Source of the DNA: Saprospiraceae bacterium
Lineage (GTDB): Bacteria > Bacteroidota > Bacteroidia > Chitinophagales > Saprospiraceae
Direction: 5' to 3'
DNA: 64,000 nucleotides
Assembly: GCA_016710265.1 (NCBI GenBank)
Contig: JADJJL010000001.1
Location: 1,054,001 to 1,118,000 of the forward strand
The translations under genes and the position numbers were made by a program. Positions 56,160-64,000 of this stretch are shown here, in pieces. The first letter of the stretch is position 1; every line of letters starts with the position of its first letter. The notes beneath the pieces are model-generated. The model was not told the DNA's origin. It searched no databases and saw only the letters and a list, made by a program, of their open reading frames with translations.

Positions 56160-57104
56160 TTAGACCATCATAAATCCGGCGATTACCGTAATCACTAAAA
56201 ACACGATAAGAATAAACATATATGCCAATCCTGTAACCACCACTTTAAGGATGGTTTTAAGATAAGATTGAGCAAAACATACTTTTTGGGATTTGACAAA
56301 ATAATACACGACCCAAATCAGCAATAATAACACCCAAAAGTTGCTTGATAGAATTCTGTTTAATAGTATAAAAACAATCAAAAGACTAAATAGGGCGGTG
56401 TGATTGTGAATAGAAAAGATCAGAAATTCGTAGTAATTTCGTTTACTTCTGATGAAAACCAGGTACAATAAAAATGCGAAAACCGGCATTAGGACGAACA
56501 TTAAAATCGACACATTTTTAATGAACTTTTCAAACAGCGCTTTCTTTGAAAAATACCCTGTAAAAAACTTTGTAAAAGTTTTTAAAACGGTTCGATTGAA
56601 GAAGGTCAATTCCAAATTTTGATTCAATAATAGCGAATCGATGACTTTTGATTCCAAAGCATCTTGACGAAGCGACATGGAACTATCAGGATTCCAGACG
56701 TATTTGAAATTAAAAAATCGCAATGTGTCCGGTTCGCCGTACTTGTTGAATTCATCTGAGTACTTAAAATTGACCTGATCATTGAGATTTCCTAAAGTGC
56801 TGATAAGTATAAAAAAAATGACACTGATGAAAATATACAAGCGCATGGGAGGGACAAATCTTGCCCTTTGGTTGTTTAGAAACTCCAGACTCATCTGGCC
56901 GGGTTTTAAATAGAGATATTTAAGGCTGGTGAAAAGCTTGGTGTCAAAATGTAATAAAGACTCTAAAAACTCTAGAAATAAATGTCTGATGGGTTGATTA
57001 GGCGAATGGTTTTCTTGACCGCATTCAGGACAGAAATTGTCCTGTTCCAAGAAGGAGCGACCACAGTTCATACATTTCATGGATTTGATTCTCCTTCTGG
57101 CCAT
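56160..57104 (-). CDS. DUF3667 membrane protein with N-terminal zinc ribbon
   Basis: A 314-residue inner-membrane protein. A zinc ribbon at ~10-30 has CMNCGRS and CPECGQE. The DUF3667 signature follows: LFLEFLESLLHFDTKLFTSLKYLYLKPGQMSLEFLNNQRARFVPPMRLYIFISVIFF. A loop of ~100 residues separates the first membrane segment from four more hydrophobic segments at the C-terminus (LMPVFAFLLYLVFI, LLIVFILLN, WVLLLLIWVVYYF, AYMFILIVFLVITVIAG). The family is widespread in Bacteroidota and of unknown function. It is read towards the ACAATTG repeat cluster. Confidence 0.85.
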   Translation of the reverse strand: MARRRIKSMKCMNCGRSFLEQDNFCPECGQENHSPNQPIRHLFLEFLESLLHFDTKLFTSLKYLYLKPGQMSLEFLNNQRARFVPPMRLYIFISVIFFILISTLGNLNDQVNFKYSDEFNKYGEPDTLRFFNFKYVWNPDSSMSLRQDALESKVIDSLLLNQNLELTFFNRTVLKTFTKFFTGYFSKKALFEKFIKNVSILMFVLMPVFAFLLYLVFIRSKRNYYEFLIFSIHNHTALFSLLIVFILLNRILSSNFWVLLLLIWVVYYFVKSQKVCFAQSYLKTILKVVVTGLAYMFILIVFLVITVIAGFMMV

Positions 57105-57154
57105 TTATAAGCATTTCAATTAATGGACAAAGCTATTGAAACTTTTGAATTAAA

Positions 57155-57212
57155 ATAAAAAAGCCCCCCCTCAGTGGTACGGAAACAAATCCGGATTTTG
57201 TGAGGGAGGACT
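57155..57212 (-). terminator. Terminator hairpin of small gene copy 1
   Basis: On the minus strand CCTCCCTCA and TGAGGGGGGG form the stem, with a nested AATCCGGATT in the loop, followed by CTTTTTT. It begins shortly after the stop of the 43-residue frame. Confidence 0.65.
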
Positions 57213-57221
57213 TTCGCTACT

Positions 57222-57353
57222 TCAAGTTTTCGCTTCAATGGTATTTGATAGCGATGATATTTCTTTGCGTTTCAGTTCTACATTTTGCACCCAGTTAGCT
57301 CCAGTTGCCATAAATATTAGACTAAATAACTTTGAGAATGTTTTGTCTTCCAT
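57222..57353 (-). CDS. Unannotated 43-residue small protein, copy 1
   Basis: A 43-codon frame reading MEDKTFSKLFSLIFMATGAN, then WVQNVELKRKEISSLSNTIE and AKT. It has its own -7 box (TATCTTTG, 57504-57511) with a TTTG 21 nt upstream, a ~150-nt leader, and a terminator hairpin just after the stop. A second copy at 58061-58192 aligns codon for codon without gaps (MEDK.F.KL at the start, KEI.SLS and KT at the end). No known family is recognised. The hydrophobic middle and charged C-terminal half could suit a short membrane-associated peptide or a precursor peptide, but no modification or export gene is nearby. A purely regulatory RNA is the alternative. Confidence 0.5.
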   Translation of the reverse strand: MEDKTFSKLFSLIFMATGANWVQNVELKRKEISSLSNTIEAKT

Positions 57354-57503
57354 TTCTGATGCCACCTTTGCATTTATTTGACATTGGCACGATACTTGAA
57401 TACAGAAAAATCTAAAACAAAAAACAATTCAGTCTAAATGAATTCTAAATAAGTCAATGATCGCAAACAACATCTCAACTGGTTTCTTTATCCGTTGATG
57501 TTA

Positions 57504-57536
57504 CAAAGATAGGGGCACTGATTTCAACTATTCAAA
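57504..57536 (-). promoter_or_regulatory. Promoter of small gene copy 1
   Basis: The minus strand has TTTG (57533-57536), a 21-nt spacer, then TATCTTTG (57504-57511), a full Bacteroidota promoter match. Confidence 0.55.
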
Positions 57537-57539
57537 TTA

Positions 57540-57965
57540 TTTTTTAAATAAGATTAAAAATCAGGATCATTGATTGAGTTTTACTGTTAGCGAGCAATAT
57601 AATCGTAATTTTAGAATGTTGTAAACGCCCATCAGATGGACATCTTGGTTAACAATCATACATTTTTAAAAGTCCATGATTAACGGCATATAACTTTTGT
57701 TATACGCCCTGTTTTTTTGTAAAAAAACGCTAAATTTTAGATGATTTTACTATTCAAATATAAATTCTTGAAATTGATTTCGGTTTACTTTCAGTTTCAA
57801 TTTTTAGACTAGCTTAGTAATTGGAGAGAGTCGGTTAATTTTTGAATCTTTTCATAGGGCAAGTGCAAGCAAGCAAAATCCCAAGAATGTAAAATTAGAA
57901 GCGAAATTGTTTGGCGAGGAATAAAACCAATGAGCAATTTAAGATTTAAATCAAGTGCAGTTTTC
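57540..57965. other. Spacer between the two small-gene copies
   Basis: About 430 AT-rich bases between the copy 1 promoter and the copy 2 terminator. No gene, tRNA or convincing hairpin was recognised. A partial inverted pair (AACGGCATATAAC / GTTATACGCC near 57680) is the only local structure seen. Confidence 0.35.
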
Positions 57966-58002
57966 TATCAAAACATAGTTATTTGAACTTTTGAATTAAA
58001 AT

Positions 58003-58055
58003 GAAAAAGCCCCCCTCAATCTTTTTGGGATGAACCAAAATCTTAAGGGAGGACT
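58003..58055 (-). terminator. Terminator hairpin of small gene copy 2
   Basis: On the minus strand CCTCCCTTAAGATTTTGG pairs with CCAAAAAGATTGAGGGGGG and is followed by CTTTTTC. It is longer than, but clearly related to, the copy 1 hairpin. Confidence 0.7.
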
Positions 58056-58060
58056 CGCTA

Positions 58061-58192
58061 CTAAGTTTTCACTTTAAAGGAGTCTGAAAGTGAATCTATT
58101 TCTTTAAATACTTAACTACAATATACGCTCAGCATGCGGCAGGTGCCAAAGATGGTTGACAATAATAACTTTGGGAATACTTTGTCCTCCAT
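58061..58192 (-). pseudogene. Small gene copy 2, interrupted by an in-frame stop
   Basis: The frame reads MEDKVFPKLLLSTIFGTCRM, LSVYCS, then a TAA at codon 27 (58112-58114), then VFKEIDSLSDSFKVKT and stop. Length in codons is identical to copy 1 (43) and the alignment needs no gaps. The 3' half is still recognisable (KEI.SLS). It keeps a terminator, a -7 box TACATTTG (58361-58368) and a leader block shared with copy 1. So it is a decayed paralogue, or makes only the 26-residue N-terminal peptide. Confidence 0.5.
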
Positions 58193-58360
58193 TATTGATG
58201 CTACCTGCGCATGACCTTACCATTGGAATGGCAACTGAGCTTCAGAAAAATCTAAAACAAAAAACTATATATATTGAAAGAAACCAGAAAACATTTACAT
58301 GTTATGTTGTATAAGTCAGGGGATCACAATCATGGCTGAGAAAGCCGCCGATTGATGACA

Positions 58361-58368
58361 CAAATGTA
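58361..58368 (-). promoter_or_regulatory. -7 box of small gene copy 2
   Basis: The minus strand reads TACATTTG about 170 nt before the copy 2 ATG, at a position equivalent to the copy 1 promoter. No clear -33 box. Confidence 0.4.
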
Positions 58369-58509
58369 TGATCAAAAACGAATAGCTTGATAGCTTTTCT
58401 TTAAAATATTTGATAAAATCAGGGAATACCCTTAGATTTTGAATCTATTTTCTAAGGGTTTACCCTGAGTTTTCTTTCTTTGCAGGACATTTTAGAACAA
58501 AATCAGCAT

Positions 58510-59166
58510 ATGCCCGAATATTTAAATCAGCTTTGGTCCAATGGAACTGAGGTCAGAGTTTGGCATATTGTGGAATCCGAAGAGTATTTTTTGGATCAAA
58601 TCAAATGGCCAAAAAATGAACTGGTGCTAATATCTGATTTTCACCCAAAAAGAAGATTGGAGTATGTTGCTTCCAGATATTTGTTGTACAAATACCATGA
58701 AGATGTATCCCCACAAAACATCATCAAAGATGAATTTGGTAAATTAATACTCAAAGATGGTCTACATAAAATATCTATTTCACATTCAGGTAATTATACA
58801 GCCTTTGTTAAATCTCCGGTTGAGGTAGGTATAGATTTACAGGTGTTCCAAGAAAAAATTTTGCAGATCCAGTCTAGGTTTATTCACCCAAGCGACTTTT
58901 TATATCAAAGCAACCAAAGTCAACCGATTGGAGTAAGTTCAGCCACCCTCGTCTGGTGTGCCAAAGAAGCTGTATACAAAGCACATGGCAAACGGAATAT
59001 TCATTTTAAAAAACAAATTAGGCTTCAAGAGCCCATTGGAGGAAATCCAAATGAATTTGGACGCGTTTCTTTGATTTTAGAGGATGAAATAAAATTATAT
59101 CAAATATATTATGAAATACATACAGAATTTGTTTGGCTGGTCGCTATACTCATGGATGATCTATAG
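58510..59166 (+). CDS. 4'-phosphopantetheinyl transferase (Sfp type)
   Basis: A 218-residue transferase that moves phosphopantetheine from CoA to a Ser on carrier proteins. The magnesium-binding motif is VGIDLQ, with the second Asp/Glu position changed to Gln. The second motif is WCAKEAVYKAHG, matching WxxKEAxxK. N-terminal RRLEYVASRYLLY and SISHSGNYTAF also fit. The start is taken at the ATG 58510; an in-frame TTG at 58480 would add 10 residues. No PKS or NRPS genes are near, so it may serve fatty-acid ACP or a distant cluster. Its 3' end overlaps the next gene. Confidence 0.85.
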   Translation: MPEYLNQLWSNGTEVRVWHIVESEEYFLDQIKWPKNELVLISDFHPKRRLEYVASRYLLYKYHEDVSPQNIIKDEFGKLILKDGLHKISISHSGNYTAFVKSPVEVGIDLQVFQEKILQIQSRFIHPSDFLYQSNQSQPIGVSSATLVWCAKEAVYKAHGKRNIHFKKQIRLQEPIGGNPNEFGRVSLILEDEIKLYQIYYEIHTEFVWLVAILMDDL

Positions 59167-59641
59167 CCTGATTATTACTTTTTTGGTATTAGAATCAAGC
59201 TGTAAGAGTAAATCACCAAATACTTCTCATTCTGAAAGCAGTTCTCAAAAAGAATCGATAGAATCAGATCAATTTACAAGTCTTCCTCCTGATTTTAAAG
59301 AATTCTACATCAAATTTCATGAGGATAGTCTATATCAGATCTCAAAAATTCATTTTCCTTTAGAAGGTTTACCCGAACAAGCAGATCCTGAATTCATTGG
59401 TGAGGAAGCCTTTTTTTGGTCAGCGGACCAGTGGATTTTTCAAAAAAATGCTTTTCCGGATAAGAAAAAGTTTCTGACAGAATACACCAATGTAGTAGAT
59501 ATGCTGATCGAGGAAAAAATCCATGATCTCCAGTTTGGATTAATCATGATCAGGAGATTTTCCAAAGGTAGCGACGGTTGGAGCCTCATCTATTATGCAG
59601 GTATGAACAAATACCGGTCCGCTTCAGATTCCCAAAAATAA
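59111..59641 (+). CDS. Lipoprotein, probably DUF4348-like
   Basis: A 176-residue lipoprotein with lipobox LESSC. The start at 59111 overlaps the phosphopantetheinyl transferase by 56 nt and supplies a basic residue before the hydrophobic core; an ATG at 59156 would shorten the overlap to 11 nt but leave a signal without a positive charge. After a Ser-rich linker, the mature domain has LPPDFKEFYIKFHEDSLYQISKIHFPLEGLP and ends with FSKGSDGWSLIYYAGMN, which resemble DUF4348 proteins of Bacteroidota. Function unknown. Confidence 0.7.
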   Translation: MKYIQNLFGWSLYSWMIYSLIITFLVLESSCKSKSPNTSHSESSSQKESIESDQFTSLPPDFKEFYIKFHEDSLYQISKIHFPLEGLPEQADPEFIGEEAFFWSADQWIFQKNAFPDKKKFLTEYTNVVDMLIEEKIHDLQFGLIMIRRFSKGSDGWSLIYYAGMNKYRSASDSQK

Positions 59642-59685
59642 TCTATCTTTATCCCGGATATGAATCCATCTAAACATCGCTAAAT

Positions 59686-60216
59686 ATGGCAATTCGCAGA
59701 CCTTTTAACATCCATCAATGGATCGAGCAACATCGCGATGAGCTCAAACCTCCGGTAGGCAATCGCAATCTGTACGAAGAATCCGGAGATTATATCGTGA
59801 TGATCGTGGCAGGTCCAAATGCCCGTAAAGATTATCACTATAATGAGAGTGAGGAGTGGTATTTTCAAATTGAAGGCGATATCAATGTTAGAATTCAAGA
59901 AGATGGCAAACCAGTGGATATTCCGATACGTCAAGGGGAGATTTTCTTATTACCAGCTAAAACTCCCCATTCACCCATGAGACCTGCTGGAACCATAGGG
60001 TTGGTGATCGAATGTAAACGCAAGGTTGGTGAGCAAGATGGTTTAATGTGGTTTTGTGAAAAATGCAATAGCAAATTGCACGAAAGCTATTTTCCGTTGA
60101 CCAACATTGAAAAAGATTTTCTACCCAGATTTAAAGAATATTATTCCTCGGATTCTATGCGTACTTGTAGCAACTGCGGAGCTCAAATGGAAGCCGATCC
60201 TAGATTTATCAGTTGA
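59686..60216 (+). CDS. 3-hydroxyanthranilate 3,4-dioxygenase
   Basis: A cupin dioxygenase that opens 3-hydroxyanthranilate; the product cyclises to quinolinate, an NAD precursor, in the kynurenine pathway. It is 176 residues. The catalytic iron ligands fall at His51, Glu57 and His95, the same numbers as in the Cupriavidus enzyme, with Arg47 for the substrate. The C-terminal rubredoxin-like site has CEKC and CSNC. The other kynurenine genes are not in the window. The next gene, lpxH, begins 7 nt later. With nadA at 12160 this genome has two routes to quinolinate. Confidence 0.93.
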   Translation: MAIRRPFNIHQWIEQHRDELKPPVGNRNLYEESGDYIVMIVAGPNARKDYHYNESEEWYFQIEGDINVRIQEDGKPVDIPIRQGEIFLLPAKTPHSPMRPAGTIGLVIECKRKVGEQDGLMWFCEKCNSKLHESYFPLTNIEKDFLPRFKEYYSSDSMRTCSNCGAQMEADPRFIS

Positions 60217-60223
60217 TTAGCTT

Positions 60224-60988
60224 TTGAAGAAAACATATTTTGCCTCTGACTTTCATCTCGGTGCTCCGGGACGATTAAACACCTTGGATAGGGAGAAATC
60301 CATTGTCAAATGGCTTAATAGCATCTCATCAGACGCAGAATCCATTTATTTGGTAGGTGATATTTTTGATTTTTGGTTTGACTACAAAAAAGTGGTACCC
60401 AGAGGCTTTACCCGTTTATTGGGGAAGTTGGCCGAACTATCCGATGCTGGTGTTAAAATTGAGGTCTTCATCGGGAACCACGACATGTGGATGAAGGATT
60501 ATTTGACACAGGAAATGAACATAATTATAAGGAGAGATCCCATTCAGGTTCAAATAGGGACAAAGAGTTTTTATATAGGTCACGGTGATGGTCTCGGACC
60601 GGGTGACCATGGATACAAAAGACTTAAAAAATTATTTAGAAATCCTCTGGCACAATGGCTTTTTAAATGGATTCATCCTGATGTGGGAATCAGTCTGGCC
60701 AATTATTTTTCTAAAACAAGCAGAGAGAGTCAGGAGCTGGTCCAAAACTATCTTGGACATGATCGGGAATGGCTCATTGATTTTGTAGAAAATTTTGAAA
60801 ACAAGAATCAGATAGATTTCTTTGTTTTTGGACATAGACATATCCCCATCGATTACAGATTAAAAAATGAGATATCTCGTTATATCAATCTGGGAGATTG
60901 GTTGAGCCATCAATCTTATGCGGTTTTTGATGGTCAGAATCTTTCGCTTCAATTTTTTGAGAATGAGAATGGACAAATTTATACTTAG
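60224..60988 (+). CDS. lpxH: UDP-2,3-diacylglucosamine diphosphatase (LpxH-type metallophosphoesterase)
   Basis: A 254-residue calcineurin-like phosphoesterase that cleaves UDP-2,3-diacylglucosamine to lipid X in lipid A synthesis. Metal-binding motifs: SDFHLG (Asp9, His11), GDIFDFWFDY, GNHDMWM, GHGDGLGPGD and FGHRHIP. The GDIFDFW segment and length match the LpxH branch. The start is a TTG at 60224: no ATG is nearby, and the first metal motif would otherwise be lost. It begins 7 nt after the dioxygenase gene and its 3' end overlaps the next gene by 20 nt. Confidence 0.88.
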   Translation: MKKTYFASDFHLGAPGRLNTLDREKSIVKWLNSISSDAESIYLVGDIFDFWFDYKKVVPRGFTRLLGKLAELSDAGVKIEVFIGNHDMWMKDYLTQEMNIIIRRDPIQVQIGTKSFYIGHGDGLGPGDHGYKRLKKLFRNPLAQWLFKWIHPDVGISLANYFSKTSRESQELVQNYLGHDREWLIDFVENFENKNQIDFFVFGHRHIPIDYRLKNEISRYINLGDWLSHQSYAVFDGQNLSLQFFENENGQIYT

Positions 60989-61763
60989 TTTTTTTTTTAG
61001 CTTTCTTTTAAGCCTTTTTGGCTTCGGACAGATAAAATCTCTTGTAGTCAAAGACAGTTTCCCACATGTGGTTGCCAAATTAAGTCTGGATCGGCTTAAT
61101 CAGTTGTATATGGTCACCAAAGACGATCATCATTTACTCAAACTCAATGAGGACATGAGCTTAAATCAAAGTTTGGCCAGTCCTTTTTTAAGCCCTTTTA
61201 TCCATTTGGATGTCAGCGACCCAATGAAAATTTTAATCTTTTATCCCGAATATTCAAGTGTACAAATATTGGATGAAAGTTTGGGATTATTGTCCGATGA
61301 TTATTACTCAGATTTCAATAACGAAAGTTCGATTTGTTATTTTTCAACAGCACAGTTTTGCTATTTTGCCAACAATCGAATTCATCTTAAAAATATTCAA
61401 GATCTCAAAGTAAGATCAGGAGAGCCTATTTACTATACCAAAAACACCAAATATAAAATTAACCAGATACGATCGGATGCCCAATGGATTTATCTTCTCA
61501 TCCCGGGTTCAGGCATATGGATTTACAATAATTTTTTGATAGAAGAATATAAGTTGACAGATGAGGAAATTACCCAAATGGATGTGCTGAATGGGCATTT
61601 GTATTTTGTAAAAAGCAATCAAATTTATGAATGGAAACCAGGCAAATCTACACCTAAGGTGGTGCTCAGCTCAAAATTTGAAATCATCGATTTTGCATTA
61701 AATCAAAATTATTTGGTCCTGGCCACGCCCAAAAAGATCAAGAGATATTGGATTAAGAAATAG
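60969..61763 (+). CDS. Exported hypothetical protein, propeller-like
   Basis: A 264-residue exported protein. The start at MDKFILSFFFSFLLSLFGFGQ gives a good signal peptide and overlaps lpxH by 20 nt; an ATG two codons earlier is possible. The rest consists of short beta repeats such as LDRLNQLYMVTKDDHHLLKL, GIWIYNNFLIEEYKL and GHLYFVKSNQIYEW, resembling a small beta-propeller. No family is recognised and no T9SS sorting domain is present. Homologous proteins in related genomes are often next to lpxH-like genes only by chance, so I draw no functional link. Confidence 0.7.
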   Translation: MDKFILSFFFSFLLSLFGFGQIKSLVVKDSFPHVVAKLSLDRLNQLYMVTKDDHHLLKLNEDMSLNQSLASPFLSPFIHLDVSDPMKILIFYPEYSSVQILDESLGLLSDDYYSDFNNESSICYFSTAQFCYFANNRIHLKNIQDLKVRSGEPIYYTKNTKYKINQIRSDAQWIYLLIPGSGIWIYNNFLIEEYKLTDEEITQMDVLNGHLYFVKSNQIYEWKPGKSTPKVVLSSKFEIIDFALNQNYLVLATPKKIKRYWIKK

Positions 61764-61830
61764 AATTTGCCTTATTAGAAATATTAAAATTAGGCTTTTA
61801 ATTCTGTTAGAAAGTTAAAAATTTACTCAA

Positions 61831-62622
61831 TTAAATTTTTACAAAATTTTTCCAGAAATTTAATTCTTGTCCGTTTATATTTAAATGATAAACCCCGGGA
61901 ACCAATGTTTCTATATCTATTTCAAAAGGGCCACTTATATTCTGAGACAAGAGTTTTTCACCATTGGAGTTAAAAATTCCTACTTTATACTGCCCGATTG
62001 GGATTTGGTTTATTCGGAGCTGTTGATTTACTGGATTCGGAAAAATCTCAAAATCTGAAACTGAATTTTCATTTTCTGTACCACTGGTCAAATTTAAATA
62101 GAAATATGACTTTTTATTCAACAATACATTGTCACCAGTATTATTGCCATCGCTGTTGGCAGCAAGACTCACAAAATAAAACTTGACACTGTCACCTTGC
62201 ATGGTATCAGGTGCCTTCCATTTAAAGTCCCAGGATGTTTCTCCATTGTTGAGTATTCTTGCAGACGACTGACGAATGTACTGTCTTCCAAAGATCCTCC
62301 CGACAGCGACATTGGTCCCAACTCCCTGGATCAAAGTGCCAGTACGGTTATGGTCAAGATCAAGACTTGTCAATTCAAAACCTGCTCTTCTCGCATTGCT
62401 TCTATGGATGAGTTTTACATCATAGGTTTGACCAGCCAAAATCGTATCTGGAATTCCTTCTATTTGGACATTCCCAACAAAACTTCCACCACCGTGGCAT
62501 TTCATGCAGGTCGTTTCACCAGGTGCCCCGGTGACCTCTAATTCCGGATTGTTGGGTACATTCACCGACGAAACATAAATTACGCAGACCACCAAAAAGA
62601 AAAAATACTTGCCCATGTTCAA
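61831..62622 (-). CDS. Secreted protein with choice-of-anchor V type domain, CxxCH motif and T9SS type A signal
   Basis: A 263-residue exported protein. After the signal peptide comes GAPGETTCMKCHGGGSFVG near residue 32, the start of the choice-of-anchor V/Reeler-like domain; CMKCH also fits the c-type haem motif CxxCH. A beta-sandwich of ~130 residues follows (VKLIHRSNARRAGFELTSLD, TSWDFKWKAPD). The last ~75 residues form a type A sorting domain (IFPNPVNQQLRI...PGVYHLNI). It is predicted to be exported by Sec and T9SS to the surface. Whether haem is really attached is unknown: a c-type maturation system would be needed. Confidence 0.8.
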   Translation of the reverse strand: MNMGKYFFFLVVCVIYVSSVNVPNNPELEVTGAPGETTCMKCHGGGSFVGNVQIEGIPDTILAGQTYDVKLIHRSNARRAGFELTSLDLDHNRTGTLIQGVGTNVAVGRIFGRQYIRQSSARILNNGETSWDFKWKAPDTMQGDSVKFYFVSLAANSDGNNTGDNVLLNKKSYFYLNLTSGTENENSVSDFEIFPNPVNQQLRINQIPIGQYKVGIFNSNGEKLLSQNISGPFEIDIETLVPGVYHLNINGQELNFWKNFVKI

Positions 62623-62850
62623 ATTTAATTATTTTATTACTTTAAAACTGCAATTATAATACTCTGGTTTTAACCAAATGCAAAATTATATTATTAAAAT
62701 ATTACATTATGATTAGCCAGAGAAACATACATAAAGCAAGTAAACCAAGCGATCATTCGAATTGTTGTTAATCCTGTCTGAATTAATTGCGGCAAAGCTG
62801 GAATTAAATAAGGGCATTATACGTTTATACAATGCTTCAATAGCTAAATT

Positions 62851-64000
62851 ATGCATAAAACTGAAAGTTACTACGATCAACTGATCCAAAAGATTGACTC
62901 TTTCACCCGGAAGTATTATCTCAATCAGTTTTTGAGAGGTCTGATCTGGTTTACTGGAATGCTCACAGCGGTTTTTATAGCGTTTAATTTGTTGGAGTCC
63001 TGGTTTTATTTTAGCAAAGGAGTGCGCAAAGTTTTGTTTTACTCCTTCCTTGGAATTGGATTTGGTACTTTTTATTACTGGATGATCCGTCCACTAATGC
63101 ATTATTTTCGTTTGGGTAAGCTCATCAGCCACGAAGAAGCATCTAAAATCATTGGTACGCACTTTAAGGATGTCCAGGATAAACTTCTTAACTTACTACA
63201 ACTAAAATCTCAGTCCGTTCAGTTTTCTGACCGCAGTCTAATCGAGGCCAGCATTCATCAGAAAGCCATGGAACTTCACCCAGTGCCTTTTGTAAAAGCG
63301 ATTGATTTAAACAAGAACCGAAAATATTTGCGCTATGCCATCTTACCCTTGTTTTTCTTGATCAGTATTTTATTGTTAGCACCAAGTTTGATCAAAGATT
63401 CCTCTAAACGATTGATCAAAAATGATCTTGACTTTGCCAAAGAGGCACCATTCCAATTTGTCATTCAGAATGAAAATTTGGAAGTTTTACAAAATGAAAA
63501 TTTTGACTTAAGAATTAAAGTAGAAGGAAAATATCTACCTTCGGAAACATACATCGAAATCGATCATTTTAAATACCGCCTTCGAAAAGAAACACAGGAT
63601 ACTTACATTTACACCTTTAGTAATGTACAGAAAAAAACTGATTTCATTTTATATTCCGGAGACGTCATGTCTGATGCACACCAGTTGGACGTCATTCTAA
63701 AACCACAGATCACAGAATTTGATACCAGACTGGAATATCCTTCTTACACTGGAAGAAGTTCAGAAACGCTTAAAAACACCGGTGGACTGGTAGTTCCTGC
63801 AGGAACCAAAATAAGTTGGGATTTTAAAGCTGAAAATACAGATGAATTATCGATCCGTTTTTCAAATTCAAATCTTGCAGTTCCAATTTCGCGTCGAGGA
63901 CCTTATGAATTTTTTTATCAGATGAAAGTCCTCAAGGATCAAACTTATACTTTGTTTCTGAACAATAAAAGATTACCGGCACCCGATTCTGTGCAATATC
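62851..64000 (+). CDS. DUF4175-type membrane protein, cut by the window end
   Basis: The frame starts at ATG 62851 (MHKTESYYDQLIQKIDSF) and runs open through the last base, giving 383 codons with no stop. Two hydrophobic segments near residues 30-48 and 63-82 (LIWFTGMLTAVFIAFNLL, FYSFLGIGFGTFYYWMI) and one near ~150-168 (LRYAILPLFFLISILLL) anchor it. The segments SHEEASKIIGTHFKDVQDKLLNLLQL and FVIQNENLEVLQNENFDLRIKVEG are characteristic of large Bacteroidota DUF4175-type proteins, which are usually about 1,100 residues. The remainder lies after the window. Function unknown; often near BatA/MoxR-type genes, which are not seen here. Confidence 0.75.
   Translation, partial: MHKTESYYDQLIQKIDSFTRKYYLNQFLRGLIWFTGMLTAVFIAFNLLESWFYFSKGVRKVLFYSFLGIGFGTFYYWMIRPLMHYFRLGKLISHEEASKIIGTHFKDVQDKLLNLLQLKSQSVQFSDRSLIEASIHQKAMELHPVPFVKAIDLNKNRKYLRYAILPLFFLISILLLAPSLIKDSSKRLIKNDLDFAKEAPFQFVIQNENLEVLQNENFDLRIKVEGKYLPSETYIEIDHFKYRLRKETQDTYIYTFSNVQKKTDFILYSGDVMSDAHQLDVILKPQITEFDTRLEYPSYTGRSSETLKNTGGLVVPAGTKISWDFKAENTDELSIRFSNSNLAVPISRRGPYEFFYQMKVLKDQTYTLFLNNKRLPAPDSVQY

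Overview
The window is about 64 kb of AT-rich chromosome from a Bacteroidota bacterium, most likely Saprospiraceae or a close relative. Four things point there. Many secreted proteins end in type IX secretion system (T9SS) sorting domains: seven type A and two type B (CHU_C). A PorP/SprF partner protein sits beside an SprB-repeat protein. Bacteroidota -7 boxes (TAnnTTTG) recur just upstream of start codons. Shine-Dalgarno sites are not apparent. The family-level placement is inference.

Layout. 1-1.2 kb: a class III PHA synthase (phaC). 1.2-9.1 kb, minus strand: three large T9SS cargo proteins, plus a short relic of a fourth T9SS C-terminus. 9.2-13.2 kb, plus strand: a methyltransferase, the PaaZ ring-opening enzyme and NadA. 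13.3-16.8 kb: an AAA+ ATPase and a subtilisin-like protease that match the IetAS anti-phage/plasmid-stability pair. 16.9-24.6 kb: a BNR-repeat secreted protein, a second copy of the nadA 3' end, and a giant type B protein split by a frameshift. 24.7-33.1 kb: glutaryl-CoA dehydrogenase, a Cys-rich lipoprotein, a second BNR-repeat paralogue, BshA (bacillithiol), a MerR-type regulator and Lnt. 33.1-41.5 kb, minus strand: PorP/SprF, a cohesin-like/SprB/CHU_C protein and a 1322-residue protein with dockerin-like and cohesin-like modules. 41.5-46.5 kb, minus strand: an orphan LuxR-type response regulator and a coupled aspartylglucosaminidase-GH92 pair, suggesting N-glycan degradation. 46.5-55.6 kb: an LpxL-like acyltransferase, an esterase, UvrB, tRNA-Leu(CAA), CysS, a TlpA-like lipoprotein, GGGP synthase and RsgA. 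55.6-58.4 kb: a four-helix-bundle protein set in small repeats, a DUF3667 protein and two copies of an unannotated 43-codon gene. 58.5-64 kb: a phosphopantetheinyl transferase, lipoproteins, 3-hydroxyanthranilate dioxygenase, LpxH, a c-type-haem-motif protein and the start of a DUF4175-type protein.

How the genes fit together. Most of the window is envelope and surface biology: lipid A and lipoprotein maturation (LpxL, LpxH, Lnt), T9SS cargo and its partner, and glycan scavenging. Around it lie NAD precursor synthesis by two routes (NadA and the kynurenine-pathway dioxygenase), CoA-thioester catabolism (PaaZ, GcdH), and housekeeping genes. The accessory signals most worth following are the IetAS pair next to a duplicated nadA 3' end, the duplicated 43-codon transcription unit at 57.1-58.4 kb, and cohesin-like and dockerin-like modules in neighbouring secreted proteins.
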